NCBI GenBank assembly: GCA_022984795.1
Contig: JALIHJ010000008.1
Location: 269,451 to 333,450, forward strand
Source of the DNA: Fabrea salina
Lineage: Eukaryota; Ciliophora; Heterotrichea; Heterotrichida; Fabreidae
Direction of reading: 5' to 3'
Length of the DNA: 64,000 bases
Shown: in pieces, positions 8,414 through 18,100 of the stretch
How the letters are laid out: every line of letters begins with the position of its first letter
Numbering within the stretch: the stretch's first letter is position 1
The notes under the pieces: generated by a model
The model's input: only the letters and a program-made list of their open reading frames with translations
Database searches by the model: none
Told to the model about the DNA's origin: nothing
Program-made: the position numbers and the translations under genes

Positions 8414-9367
8414 TTAGTTATTGGAGTACCTCACAAACACAGTCCTTTTAATCAAGCGCCTGCAGATAGGACATTCCTTAACGTTTTCCTTGCAAGAACT
8501 ACAAACTACAATATGAAGGCATGGCTCTAAAATCACATTTCTGATGTTGGTCAAACAAATGCAGCACTCAAAGCCCTCAGGAACCTCAAAGTCTTCCTGG
8601 GCCATCAAAACCATGTTTCTTTTCTTTCTGTTCCTCCTAGAAGCCAAGCTCTTCATAAGTATCCACCCGAACATTCCACAAAAGACCAAATTCAAAAAGA
8701 GATTGCGTTTCAATCCCTCCAGCAGAAATTCTTTGGACTGAGTTATGTTGTCTGCAACTATGCCCAAATTACCATCGACTTCTTTTAGTTTCCCTATTGC
8801 GCACAAAGCTGAATCCACAGGAATTACTTGTTCAAAGGTGCTTATTGAAATTCCGGAACCCAAGAAAATCCTTATAAAGGCGCTTGCAAAAATTGAGAGC
8901 AGTGACTCTACTATCTTTATCAAAGAAGGCTTTACTGACCTCCGACATTTGTAAACTAATTGAGAATTCACTTGTGTTTTGTTCTTTAAATGAACTTCCA
9001 TTGCTAGGTTTTCGTCTCCCAGTCTAAACTTGGGGCTTTCAATTTTATTTGTAATTCCAGGTGCTAGGGCAACAGGCGAGAACTCTAAGTTTATAACTCT
9101 AGAGTAAACCACTTTTCCTACAGCTTCTTTGTTGTAACTAGGCTAAGTGTGAATTACTTCAAATGAGTTTTCTGCTTGTGCAAACCCTGTTAAGGCTATT
9201 CTAGATTCTTTGTACTCAAGAAAGTTGTTGAAAGCTTCCGAAACAGATATTTCTTTAACACCCTTCAAGTTAAGGTAATCAGTTAAGCTAAAAAAACTCC
9301 CCAAACCTGTAGCTAGGACTCCAAAACCTCCTACGCATATTCCAAGAAACTCACCACCGTAATCCAT
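8414..9367 (-). CDS. MUL1: MUL1-like membrane RING E3 ubiquitin ligase (one 15-nt intron)
   Basis: CDS complement(join(8414..9142,9158..9367)), 312 residues. An N-terminal hydrophobic segment (residues 8-28, LGICVGGFGVLATGLGSFFSL), a middle GIDE-like region, a second hydrophobic segment (NLFLNLVFCGMFGWILM) and a C-terminal C3HC4 RING (CCICLTNIRNVILEPCLHIV, then CSSC and CPICRR). This is the layout of MUL1/MAPL and plant SP1, ligases of mitochondrial or plastid outer membranes. Splicing a 15-nt intron joins SFE to PSYNKEAVGKVVYSRV. The start codon directly abuts the stop codon of the upstream gene. Confidence 0.8.
9143..9157 (-). other. 15-nt intron in MUL1-like gene
   Basis: On the minus strand GTAATTCACACTTAG, phase 0, ending in an in-frame TAG. 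Removal joins the N-terminal membrane segment to the GIDE/RING part of one protein, which is required for the MUL1 topology. Confidence 0.88.
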
Positions 9368-10063
9368 TTAATCTATTTTAGGAAAGCTAGGAATGGTGTC
9401 TTGCAAGTTGTGCTCTATTTCCATTTCGTCTAGGCCAAGAACAAGCCCTCGGGGCACCTCTGTATCTGGCAAGTTTAAAATAGCTTCATTAAAAGCTTTG
9501 GCAAGTTTTCCTTGGTGGGCTTTAAGGGCCATTCGGATTTTCACAGCCATACTTACAATTTCTTCCTTGGACATGTTGTTGTCTACTCCAATAGTTTGTG
9601 CCAGAAGCTCAGGAGAGTTAAGTCGGGTTGCAAGGTCGTAGTGGAGTTGCTGTCCTTGGTACTGGAGTGCAACTAACTGTTCCCCTGGCAACCCCTGTGT
9701 GCAATGTTTAGTTCCCATGACTTCCCTGAAAACCTGGACCTGCTCTCTTATGCTGGCAGCTAGTTTTCCAGCAATTTCTAAAAGTTGGGATTTGGGCTGC
9801 TTAACTCCTAAGTCTTCTAGTAGTTTTATACAAAAGTTGTACTCTGCAGTCATGTCTGAGTTCTGGGCACTCCAAAGCAAAAACTCAGGGTTGCCCATAA
9901 TGTTGAGTTTCACAGGAGCTAAGTCGTCCCCTGGAAAGTAAGGCATAGACCCCTCTGCTTGTGGTTGGACCTCTACTTTTTGGGTCAGTTGGGCCCTGGG
10001 CTGGGAAACTTTAGGCGGGTCCTGGAGTTCTTGTTGAGTGAGTTCTTTTAAAGAAAGACTCAT
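9368..10063 (-). CDS. Conserved-looking protein of unknown function
   Basis: 231 residues, not recognised. The first 45 residues are Gln/Pro-rich and probably disordered (QQELQDPPKVSQPRAQLTQK). Residues about 60-190 are predicted helical with many Leu, Gln and Ala (IAGKLAASIREQVQVFREVMG). No signal peptide, membrane helix or metal motif is visible. The TAA stop at 9368-9370 is followed with no gap by the ATG of the MUL1-like gene on the same strand. Confidence 0.6.
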   Translation of the reverse strand: MSLSLKELTQQELQDPPKVSQPRAQLTQKVEVQPQAEGSMPYFPGDDLAPVKLNIMGNPEFLLWSAQNSDMTAEYNFCIKLLEDLGVKQPKSQLLEIAGKLAASIREQVQVFREVMGTKHCTQGLPGEQLVALQYQGQQLHYDLATRLNSPELLAQTIGVDNNMSKEEIVSMAVKIRMALKAHQGKLAKAFNEAILNLPDTEVPRGLVLGLDEMEIEHNLQDTIPSFPKID

Positions 10064-10077
10064 AGTAAATTATTAAT

Positions 10078-11565
10078 TTATACCGGGGGAATAAGGTTCC
10101 CAGAATTAAGAACTTCGCCATTCATATTGTTGAGGCCAACTACATGAGTATCTACATACGGAAGCGTAGGAGGCACAAAGTTGGGGTTGACAGCTTTGGC
10201 TTTAGCCGTGAGTGCGTCCCACTTAGCTTCTGCAGAGGCCCTTTGAGGCAAGTGGTGCATAGCTTTGAGGGAGTTGTTGCGTGCAGCTTCTCTAGAGCCG
10301 GTTTGGAGAGCTCTGTCAAAGGCCACGGGGTCGATTTCCTTCAAAATGACTTTTAAGGCGTTGAGTGACTCCTGCAGGATTTTGTGCCAATGAGTTTCAG
10401 CTAGCTCCACTATAACAGGGACGACCATAGGGAAGGTGCTTTGCTTGTAAGTTCTTAAGATTCCTAAAAAGTAGTCGTTTTCGAAAAAGCACATTGCGCG
10501 GTCAGCCACTTGCAACTGGGGTCCAGAAATGCACCTGACTAGTCTTTTGAAAAGTTTAGGAATAAGAGGTTCTAGCTTGGCGTTTTCACAGATTTCCAGG
10601 ACTTCTTGGAGTTCAGCCAAAAAAAGTATTTCTTTAGGAGAGTTTCCAAAAGGCCAGTAACGCAGCAAGCCCTCCACTAAGTGAATAGCTAAAGAATGGT
10701 CTTTGCTCAGAAACAGCATAGAGCACCTAAGTAACTGTTCGTGGAACAAATGAGAAGTTTGGACCTTGTGCAGAGGAATAATGATAGTTTTGAAGAAGAT
10801 CACGTGTTCTTCGCGCAAAGGCACTGCAAAGCCCGATATAATAGCAGCTAAGATGTCGAGCAGTTCAGAAGCCCCGTTGAACCTCTGTGTTTCGTGAATC
10901 ATAGTTAAGAAACAGTCGTTAATGGCTTTGCGGATCATGCGTCTTCTAGGAACTAACTTAGCGTAGAGTCTGTGCAGAATGTTTTTGAGGTAGTCTCTTT
11001 CTCTAGGTTCTTCGCTGTCAAACAGCTGCAGGAACTCTTGCACGAAGTAAGGTGTTATAAATACCTTTAAACTCTTCACGTCTGTGGCTTCACTTATGAT
11101 GAGCTCAAAGAAAAACTCGTACACACCTTGCAAGTGCGGCCAGGCAGGGTCAATGATCACTTCTTCTTCGTCCACACCAGCTTCTCCAGGACCTAGTTTA
11201 TCCCCGGCCTTTTTATCCATAGGCAAGGGGCGGAACACGTTTTTTTGGATCATTTCCATGACAGGTTCCAGGTGGGGAATCACGTACTGGGCAACGTTTT
11301 TGGTGTCTGATAAGAACTCTTTGAGCTCCTGCAAAGCTGTGATTCTTTCGGACTTAGCCTTGACGTCCTTGGTTTCGTCAGAGTAATCGTAAGTAACTGA
11401 ACAAAGTTGAATTCTTTTCAAAAACATTTCCTTGACGTCTTTGTTGTTGGGTTTGGAGTCCTGGCCTGACTTACCCCGAATAGGAGCTCCGCTAGTTTTG
11501 CCGGCCTTGCCTACTTTGCCGCGTCCAGGGTTTCCTGATCCTCTATGTCCACTTACACCAGACAT
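10078..11565 (-). CDS. PPP2R5: PP2A regulatory subunit B56 (B' family)
   Basis: About 495 residues from the ATG at 11565 (MSGVSGHRGSG); an in-frame TTG 24 bp upstream is not needed. After a Gly/Lys-rich tail of about 40 residues comes the HEAT-like B56 domain with family blocks AWPHLQGVYEFFFELI, YLKNILHRLYAKLVPRRRMIRKAI, FFKTIIIPLHK, EGLLRYWPFGNSPKEILFL and QVADRAMCFFEN. B56 subunits recruit LxxIxE-containing substrates to protein phosphatase 2A. Length is normal. Divergent from the UEV gene with a 63-bp spacer. Confidence 0.95.
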   Translation of the reverse strand: MSGVSGHRGSGNPGRGKVGKAGKTSGAPIRGKSGQDSKPNNKDVKEMFLKRIQLCSVTYDYSDETKDVKAKSERITALQELKEFLSDTKNVAQYVIPHLEPVMEMIQKNVFRPLPMDKKAGDKLGPGEAGVDEEEVIIDPAWPHLQGVYEFFFELIISEATDVKSLKVFITPYFVQEFLQLFDSEEPRERDYLKNILHRLYAKLVPRRRMIRKAINDCFLTMIHETQRFNGASELLDILAAIISGFAVPLREEHVIFFKTIIIPLHKVQTSHLFHEQLLRCSMLFLSKDHSLAIHLVEGLLRYWPFGNSPKEILFLAELQEVLEICENAKLEPLIPKLFKRLVRCISGPQLQVADRAMCFFENDYFLGILRTYKQSTFPMVVPVIVELAETHWHKILQESLNALKVILKEIDPVAFDRALQTGSREAARNNSLKAMHHLPQRASAEAKWDALTAKAKAVNPNFVPPTLPYVDTHVVGLNNMNGEVLNSGNLIPPV

Positions 11566-11628
11566 TTTATATTGGGTACGACTTTTCAAAGACTACCATT
11601 TAGAAGAAGCACTAGTAAAAATTAGGAA

Positions 11629-12063
11629 ATGGAGTCTAATGGTAATTACTACTCAGTCCCCCGTAACTTCCGACTATTGGAAGAACTGGAAAAAGGAGAA
11701 CACGGACTAGGAGACCCCAACGTTAGCTATGGCTTAGAAAGAGGAGACGACATCACTCTCTCTGACTGGAACGGAATGATCCAGGGGCCTCCTGGAGGAA
11801 GTCACGAAGACAGGCTCTACTCCCTCCACATCCACTGCGGAGAAAACTACCCCAGGGAACCTCCTCAGGTGCGCTTCATCACCAAAATAAACATGGACTG
11901 CGTAAACCAAGGCAGTGGCCAAATAGAACCTAGGAAATTCAGAATTCTTTCTAACTGGAACCAATCCTACACCATGGAAACCATCCTTGTAGAACTCAGA
12001 AAGGAAATGAACTCCTCTGCAAATAAAAAGTTACGCCAGCCCTCTGAAGGTGAGACTTTTTAA
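11629..12063 (+). CDS. UBE2V: Ubiquitin-conjugating enzyme variant (UEV1/MMS2)
   Basis: 144 residues. The UBC fold is clear (VPRNFRLLEELEKGEHGLGD, NGMIQGPPGGSHEDRLYSL, ENYPREPPQVRFITKINM). At the catalytic position there is no Cys in the usual HPN...C context, so it is a variant. UEVs pair with Ubc13 to build Lys63-linked ubiquitin chains in DNA damage tolerance and signalling. Length matches MMS2. Convergent with the next gene, 16 bp between stops. Confidence 0.93.
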   Translation: MESNGNYYSVPRNFRLLEELEKGEHGLGDPNVSYGLERGDDITLSDWNGMIQGPPGGSHEDRLYSLHIHCGENYPREPPQVRFITKINMDCVNQGSGQIEPRKFRILSNWNQSYTMETILVELRKEMNSSANKKLRQPSEGETF

Positions 12064-12079
12064 TAACTATCTGAATTCC

Positions 12080-13218
12080 TTAGTACTTAAGTTTCACATC
12101 GTAGTTTTCTTCAATAGTCTCTTCAACGTCTTCCATCTGCACTAAGTCAGGCCTCACATACTGTGACCCTACTCGGTTTGCAGCTTCTAGCTCAAGAGGG
12201 TACTTAGCCTGGCCTACTACAGTTAGTTCGGTAAAGTCTTCTTGGGTTAAAGTTCTCCAGTGGTCTGTGTCTTCTTGGATTCTTTCCCTGAAGTAAGGAA
12301 AGTGCTTGAAAGTTTTGCCCTGGAACTTAACTTCCCCGGGTTTCCTGATTATTTCTTTCTCGGAACCTGAACGTGCTGTGATGCGTGTGAAAAGAGCGTA
12401 GAACTTGTTCCCCATTTGGATGTAGGTGTCAGAGCAGTTTTCTTCGTTGCGCAAAGTCATGTACCAGGCCCGGTCCCCCATGCGTTCTTTACTGGAGAGT
12501 TTTCTGTCCAAGAAGTCGCACTCTTCAATCTTTTCTCTGTACTCACTAGCTCGGTTAGCTACAAGTTGGGACTCGTCTTTCCTGGCCTTAGAAGAAAGGT
12601 TCTTTTCGATCTTTTTCCAGTGACAAATAGTTCTTTGGAAGTTTTCTAGGATTCTAGTTTGCCTGGCGTAGTTGATTTGTTCGCCCAGAGTCATGTTGTT
12701 GAGTTTTTCGGTTTCTCTTTGCTTTTCAAGTGCTTTGCCTTCTTCTATGCTTTTGATCTTTTCTTGGAACTTTTCTTTAGGGTCGATTTTGGGACTCAAC
12801 ATTCTGATTAGACTTTTCTGGACTAGGGTGGTTTTTTCAGGGAGTTGGGACTGGGCCAAACTAGTAGTGGAACTTTTTTTCTCAAACAAGGACCTGGGTC
12901 CTACGAAAGAAGTGGGTTTTAGGTTTCCGTTATCATCTAGCTCAGGTCTGGTGAAAAGGTCAGAGAGGTACTCCCCTGTTTGGGGATCTTTTTCTTTGAG
13001 GAAGTTAGTTACGTCTCCTTCTTTTTCGAGCACAAAGTCTTCTTGGATTGAGCTTGAGTTTAAGGTTTCACTGTCACTTAGTTTCTTTGCTACTCTCAAA
13101 ACTTTTTTCTCTTAGTAGGCGAAAGGCTGGGTTGGGGTTCTTTTTTGAGAGCTAGTTCTTGAGTAGTGCTGCGTTTTTTAATTCTGACTATTTTAGAAGA
13201 CTTGTTTTCTTCTTCCAT
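12080..13218 (-). CDS. Unknown protein; apparent frameshift at an A6 run near the N terminus
   Basis: The main frame (from about 13110 down to 12080) encodes roughly 340 residues, acidic then basic, including EKDPQTGEYLSDLFTRPELDD and a C-terminal RPDLVQMEDVEETIEENY. No family recognised. There is no ATG in frame until about residue 100. A good ATG at 13218 opens another frame (MEEENKSSKIVRIKKRS) that meets the main frame at an A6 run near 13100. One extra A would join them as KRKKVLRVAKKL. A 26-nt GT...AG removal would also restore frame, but is unlike the other introns. Confidence 0.55.
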
Positions 13219-13230
13219 AGTTAATTACAC

Positions 13231-14259
13231 ATGGACCTTTTAACTGGCAGACCTTTTGAAATCAAGCAAAGTGCTTACTCAGACAAAAGAACCAAACTCA
13301 AAGAGGCTTTGTCCAAGCCCATAGACCAGAGAACTGAAGCTGAAATATATGAAGTCACTAAGATCCTAAAAGACAACCAGTTCCTTGCTAAATTCTCTGC
13401 AACTTCTCAGTTGTTTGAGTTAGTCAGACACATGGAGTTGGAAAAGTACCAACCCATGGATCTAGTATTTGACCAAGGAGACCCCGGAGACTCCTTTTAC
13501 ATAATTCACTCAGGAAGAGTAGCTATATACAAACAACAGCAAACAGAATTTATCAAGGTTAGAGAACTCATTAACGGCCAGAGCTTTGGGGAACTAGCCC
13601 TTCTTCACGGAGAAACCAGAAAAGCTAAGGTAGTTGCTGTGGACAAAACTTATTTGATAGTGCTCAAAAAAGAACCCTTTGACAGAATTGTCAAGCAGTC
13701 CGAAGCTGAGCAAATCCAAAAAGTCCACAGCTTCATGAAGTCAATTCCTGCTTTAAAAAAGGTGCCTAGGCCAGTGCTGCAGAGGTTTTCTCAGATAATT
13801 TTTTTCAAAAAGTTTAAAGCAGGGTCTTTTATAATCAAGCAAGGCCAGTCGCCACCAGGAATCTACGCAATTTTTTCAGGAAACGCCAAACTGATTAGAA
13901 AGTTCCCTATGCAACTAGTAAGTTCCTTGCGCAAGAAAGTTAAGTCGCCCAGAAAAGTCAAGTCAAAAATAGTTATAGACGACCTCAGCAGAGGAGACTT
14001 GCTTTGCGACTACGAATACTTCAACAAAGAGCCCATGCAATACTCAGTGCTGTGCAACATTCCTGTGACTTGTTTGTTCTACGACAAAGAAGCTTTGCTA
14101 GAAGCCGACCCACTGATTACTCAAGAAATCAAAAAAGTTTCCAAACCCTACCCCTCTGACTCTGAACTCCAGAAAATATACATCGATACCTACAACTGGA
14201 CTAAGTACAAACAAAACATACTCAGAAGTATTTCAGTTGAAAGGGAAATGAAAAAGTAA
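13231..14259 (+). CDS. Protein with two cyclic-nucleotide-binding domains, PKA regulatory-like
   Basis: 342 residues. Domain A (about 60-160) has DQGDPGDSFYIIHSGRVAIY and the phosphate-binding cassette FGELALLHGETRKAKV, retaining the Glu and Arg that bind cyclic nucleotide. Domain B (about 175-290) has IIKQGQSPPGIYAIFSGNAKLI, but its cassette region (GDLLCDYEYFNKEPMQYSV) lacks the FGE..L..R pattern. No N-terminal dimerisation helix pair or RRxS inhibitor site is obvious, so it may not be a classical PKA regulatory subunit. Divergent start only 12 bp from the preceding gene's ATG. Confidence 0.82.
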   Translation: MDLLTGRPFEIKQSAYSDKRTKLKEALSKPIDQRTEAEIYEVTKILKDNQFLAKFSATSQLFELVRHMELEKYQPMDLVFDQGDPGDSFYIIHSGRVAIYKQQQTEFIKVRELINGQSFGELALLHGETRKAKVVAVDKTYLIVLKKEPFDRIVKQSEAEQIQKVHSFMKSIPALKKVPRPVLQRFSQIIFFKKFKAGSFIIKQGQSPPGIYAIFSGNAKLIRKFPMQLVSSLRKKVKSPRKVKSKIVIDDLSRGDLLCDYEYFNKEPMQYSVLCNIPVTCLFYDKEALLEADPLITQEIKKVSKPYPSDSELQKIYIDTYNWTKYKQNILRSISVEREMKK

Positions 14260-14401
14260 TTTTTACTCAGGGGCTTTTTGCACTCTTTAAGGAAACCACA
14301 ACTTAAGTTCGTGAAGGAACTGACCTTCAGAAAACACAGAACTGAAAAGTCAACTCCCCTCCCTAAAATAAATAACTCAAGCATTATGTAGTATAATCAA
14401 A

Positions 14402-15106
14402 ATGCTTAACCCACTCAAAAGGTTTTTTAAGTCCGAAAAGTACGACCCCAAGCAACTAGCTACTTTGTCTCAGAAACTCTTGATGGTGGACTCACAAGAC
14501 TGCTTTTTAGACTACATTGACAAGCACACTGCACACAAACTAGACTACATTAACTCAACAGAAGCTTACCCTCACAGAGCTTTTTCTCTGTTTGTGTTTA
14601 ACTCTGAAAACAAACTCCTTATGCAGCAACGAAGTCATAAAAAACTAACTTTTCCTCTGCACTGGTCAAACACTTGTTGTGGACACCCTTTAAAGGGCCA
14701 GAATTCAGAAGAGGTCAAGCAAGAAGCTTTGGACAGAGCTTTGCAAGAACTAGGTGTTAAGTTCGACACTTCCTGTATTACTTTTCTAGGAAAGATCCTC
14801 TACAAAGCCCCTGCTGACGACTACTGGGGCGAGTTCGAAGTAGATTACTTGTACTTTGTTAGGGATAACCGCTTTAAGTACATCTCGCAACTCCCAATCA
14901 ACTCCGAAGAATGCGAATCCGCGGAGTGGTTACAAAGAGACAAACTCCAAGACTACGTGAAAAGCCATGACAAACTAGTCACCCCTTGGTTTTATCAGTT
15001 GGTTGCTCAAACTGACTTTGGAGAGTGGTGGGACAAGTTTGCTCAAGGAACTTTAGAACCAGCTAGTGAGAACTGCGAAGTAATGAGTTTAATTAAAGAC
15101 TCTTAA
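14402..15106 (+). CDS. IDI1: Isopentenyl-diphosphate delta-isomerase, type I
   Basis: 234 residues. Type I IPP isomerase (Nudix fold) blocks: PHRAFSLFVFNSENKLLMQQRS, FPLHWSNTCCGHPL with the catalytic Cys in NTCCGHP, ALDRALQELGV, the metal-binding region WGEFEVDYLYF, and WFYQLV. It interconverts IPP and DMAPP for isoprenoid synthesis. No clear peroxisome or mitochondrial signal. Its TAA overlaps the stop of the convergent gene within CTTAAG. Confidence 0.95.
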   Translation: MLNPLKRFFKSEKYDPKQLATLSQKLLMVDSQDCFLDYIDKHTAHKLDYINSTEAYPHRAFSLFVFNSENKLLMQQRSHKKLTFPLHWSNTCCGHPLKGQNSEEVKQEALDRALQELGVKFDTSCITFLGKILYKAPADDYWGEFEVDYLYFVRDNRFKYISQLPINSEECESAEWLQRDKLQDYVKSHDKLVTPWFYQLVAQTDFGEWWDKFAQGTLEPASENCEVMSLIKDS

Positions 15107-18100
15107 GGCTCCAACATAGACTCCTGAGGTCTGGAAGAACTATGTGACATGGACTCGTTAGTTCCAATAGGCTTTTTGCTAACGACTCTTGAAGGCTTAG
15201 AAGAGCCTTGTTCCATTTTTTCTTTGAGCATAGCTTGTACTTCTTTAAGAGGTCGGTTTACTTCTATCCACTCAAACAAAGACTGGAGAGTGGTTTCGTT
15301 AAGTACTTGTTCAGGCATGTTTTTGAACTCGTTAAGTCTAGCCCTGCCGCTCGAAGCAATGCACTCAAGGGCTTGTTTGAACTCTCGGAAGTCAATAGTT
15401 TTGGGCACTCCTGCAGAAGTGGTCTTTTCTTTAGTAAGCGTTTTAAAGATCTTTTGGTTTTCATCAGTGGTTATGAGTTCTGGGAATATGTTTAACTGCT
15501 TAGCAAACTTGTTGTAGGCTGAAAAACTCATTTTGGAAAGCATAGAAGAAGCGTCTTGTTCTATTTTAACAGGGAACTGTTTGCAGTAGTGCACGAACAC
15601 AGCTTGGATTTGTTGGTTGTAAGTAGAGAAGAGTTCTTGGGTGGTTCTGCTGAGTTCTTTGACTTCTTCTTTGGCTTTTTGAGTTTTGACTTGTTCTTGT
15701 TTGGCTTTTTCAAGGGCTTTGGGGTAGGTGGCTTTGGGTTTGGGTTCAGGAGTTTTGGTTTCTTCTTGTTTGAGTTGTTTGGCTTTGGAGTCTTGTTCTT
15801 TGAGTAGTTGTTGGAGTCGTTCTTGGTTTCTTTTTTTGGCTTCCTCCATTTTTTGTTTTTTCTTTTCAATTGCTTTGTTTTGTTTGGTGAGTTCTTCTTC
15901 TTTCTGCTTTTTTTCTTCTTCGCGTTTCCTTTCCACCCACTCTTTGATTTCCCTTTCTTTTTCTTCTTTTTCTTTTCTAGCTTTTTCGGCCATGGCTTTC
16001 TTCCTGGCGTTTTGGAGTTCAGTTTCCCTTTTTTTCTTTGCGGCTTCTTGGGCTAGTTTGGCTTGTCTTTCTTCTTTGGCCTTCGCAAGTTGTTCTTGGA
16101 TTATTTGTTGTCTGAGCCGGCGGCGTTTTTCTTCGGCGCGCTTGCGTTGTTCTTCTTCGGTTTTTTGGCGTTGTTGTTTTTCCTGGAACTTTTCTTCGGA
16201 AGGCCGGGGTCCTCTGTTGATGAGTCTAGTCATTTTCAGAGAGAGTGAGTGCAGAATGTCTTCAAGGGCAGAAGCAGCTTCTTCGTAGTACTCTTTATCT
16301 TCTTTGGAGGCGTTGACTATTTGGAACTTAAGAGTGGGTGAAAGCTTTTTGGACTTCTTGGGGGACTGGACTGGTGGAGGGGACCTTTCTTCCCTTTTGC
16401 GCTTAAGTAAAGAAGCAGGTCGGTCTTGGATAGGAGGCAGTTCTAGTTTTTCTTTTTTGGGAGGAACTCCTTTGGCTCTGTAAGTAGTTCTGTACTCCAC
16501 AAAAGGCTCTATCAAGTGGAACCCCAAAGCAGAGTTAAAGACCTCGTCTAGCAGTTCAAAAGAGGTTTTAAAGCTTTCCTTCACTTCTAAGAACTCAGGA
16601 ATTTTAAACGCAACTTCAACGTCTTTGTCAGTGACTCTTTTATAGCCTTCAGGAAGTTGAGTTTCTGGGTCGCTAGCTAGGAGTTTGTTGAGCTTCTTAA
16701 CCACGTCTTTGTCGCCTACACCTGGGTCAGGTTCGTCAAATATCTCTGTGGAGAGTTTGCGTTGCTTTAAGTTGTCCCGCATGTACATTATGAGTTGCTT
16801 CACAGAAACTACTGCAGGCATGTGCGAGAAGTCGTTTGGAGGCTTAGAGTAAACGAACCAAGCTAGCTGACAAAACACTCCTTTGAATCCTTCGTAGTCA
16901 ACTGTAGTGAGTTCGGTTTGTTTAAGTACTTTGTGGCAGTAAGACTTCATAACAGTTTTAAGGTCTTCTTTGGAAAGCAGCTTAGGAATGACTCCATGTT
17001 CTCTCATGAGCTTAATGAATTCAGCTTCGTTGATTTTGTTTTTCCTTTCAGCCAGCCAGTCGAAGTCAGACTTGCCTCCTTTTTTCATAGAGAACCCAGT
17101 TCCGGAGTACTTTTGGAAGAAAACTTTAAAGACTCTTGAGTACTTTGCAAGCACTAATTTCACAGCTTCTAGTTCTTCTTGGTCTTCTTGAGAAAACTCT
17201 TTGACTACGAACTCTTCAGCAGTAATCAGTTTAGAAGCTTGGCCTTCTTGCAGCACACTACTGCCTTCTTTGCCTTGTTCGAGTCTTCTGATTTCAAGTT
17301 GTTTTTGGACTCTTTTCTGTTTGGCTGCAAAGATTTTGGCCTTTTTTTCTTCTTCTTCTTTTTTTTTGAGTTCTTTTTCTTTGTGGCGTTGTTTGACTCT
17401 TTCAATGTCAGCGTTGGCCCGTGCCCAAGGAAAAGCAGTTTTTTTCTTCTTAGGAACTGGGTTTTCTTTTATGGGCACGAGTTGCATGTCTTCTTCGTTG
17501 GACTCTTCTTGGGCTGTAAAGAGTTCTTTGCTTTTTTGGTCAAACTCCTCCAGAACTTCTTCTAAGTTCCCGTATAAACTAAGGATCTCCAGAAGTGGCT
17601 TGCAGTCACTGCCTGTCACTTGTTTGTAGCCAAAGTTGCTTTGCAGAAGTAGGTCTTTTAGCTTTTCTTCTAGTTGGTCTTGCCACTGCTGGACTATCCA
17701 GCAGACCATGTCCACTATTAAGTTGCGTTGGTACTCTAGCTCTTTGTTTGGAGTTTCTAGTTCTTGTTCTGCGCTTACAATTACGTTTAAACAGTACCTG
17801 CAGAAAATGTACAAGTACTCCTGCATAGCTTCTTCGTCTATAAACCTCGAGGCTAAGAAAGTAAAACCCACCCCTGCTGCTCTAGCGTCCACCATGTTGT
17901 TTAGGTAGATCTTGCCTAAGATGTCTATCAAGTGAATCCCTTGCTTCAAAGTAGTGCTTCCGTGCTGAGCAAGGGCCACTATAAAGTCAAAGTCAAAAGT
18001 GTTGAGTCCTAGTTCCTCAACTTGGAGTCTTTTAATTAGTGGGTCTACTAAGATGCTCACTGGCATTGAAGGCAAAGACTCAAAAGTGAGTACAAAGTTA

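Noticed and set aside
9143-10063. Bacterial contamination or a bacterial operon, suggested by abutting genes
   Set aside because: Nuclear-type genes (Rab, golgin, TTLL, dynein factors), 15-nt GT-AG introns, a eukaryotic tRNA and a telomere show a eukaryotic macronuclear chromosome.
11566-11589. Upstream TTG start for the PP2A-B56 gene
   Set aside because: An ATG 24 bases downstream gives a normal protein; no sign of non-ATG starts in this genome. The same applies to TTG extensions of the genes at 15103, 33972 and 44512.
15728-16288. Long open frames on the plus strand opposite the 1474-residue gene (Ser/Phe/Cys-rich)
   Set aside because: They mirror the Lys/Glu-rich coiled coil on the minus strand; composition is that of antisense coiled coil.
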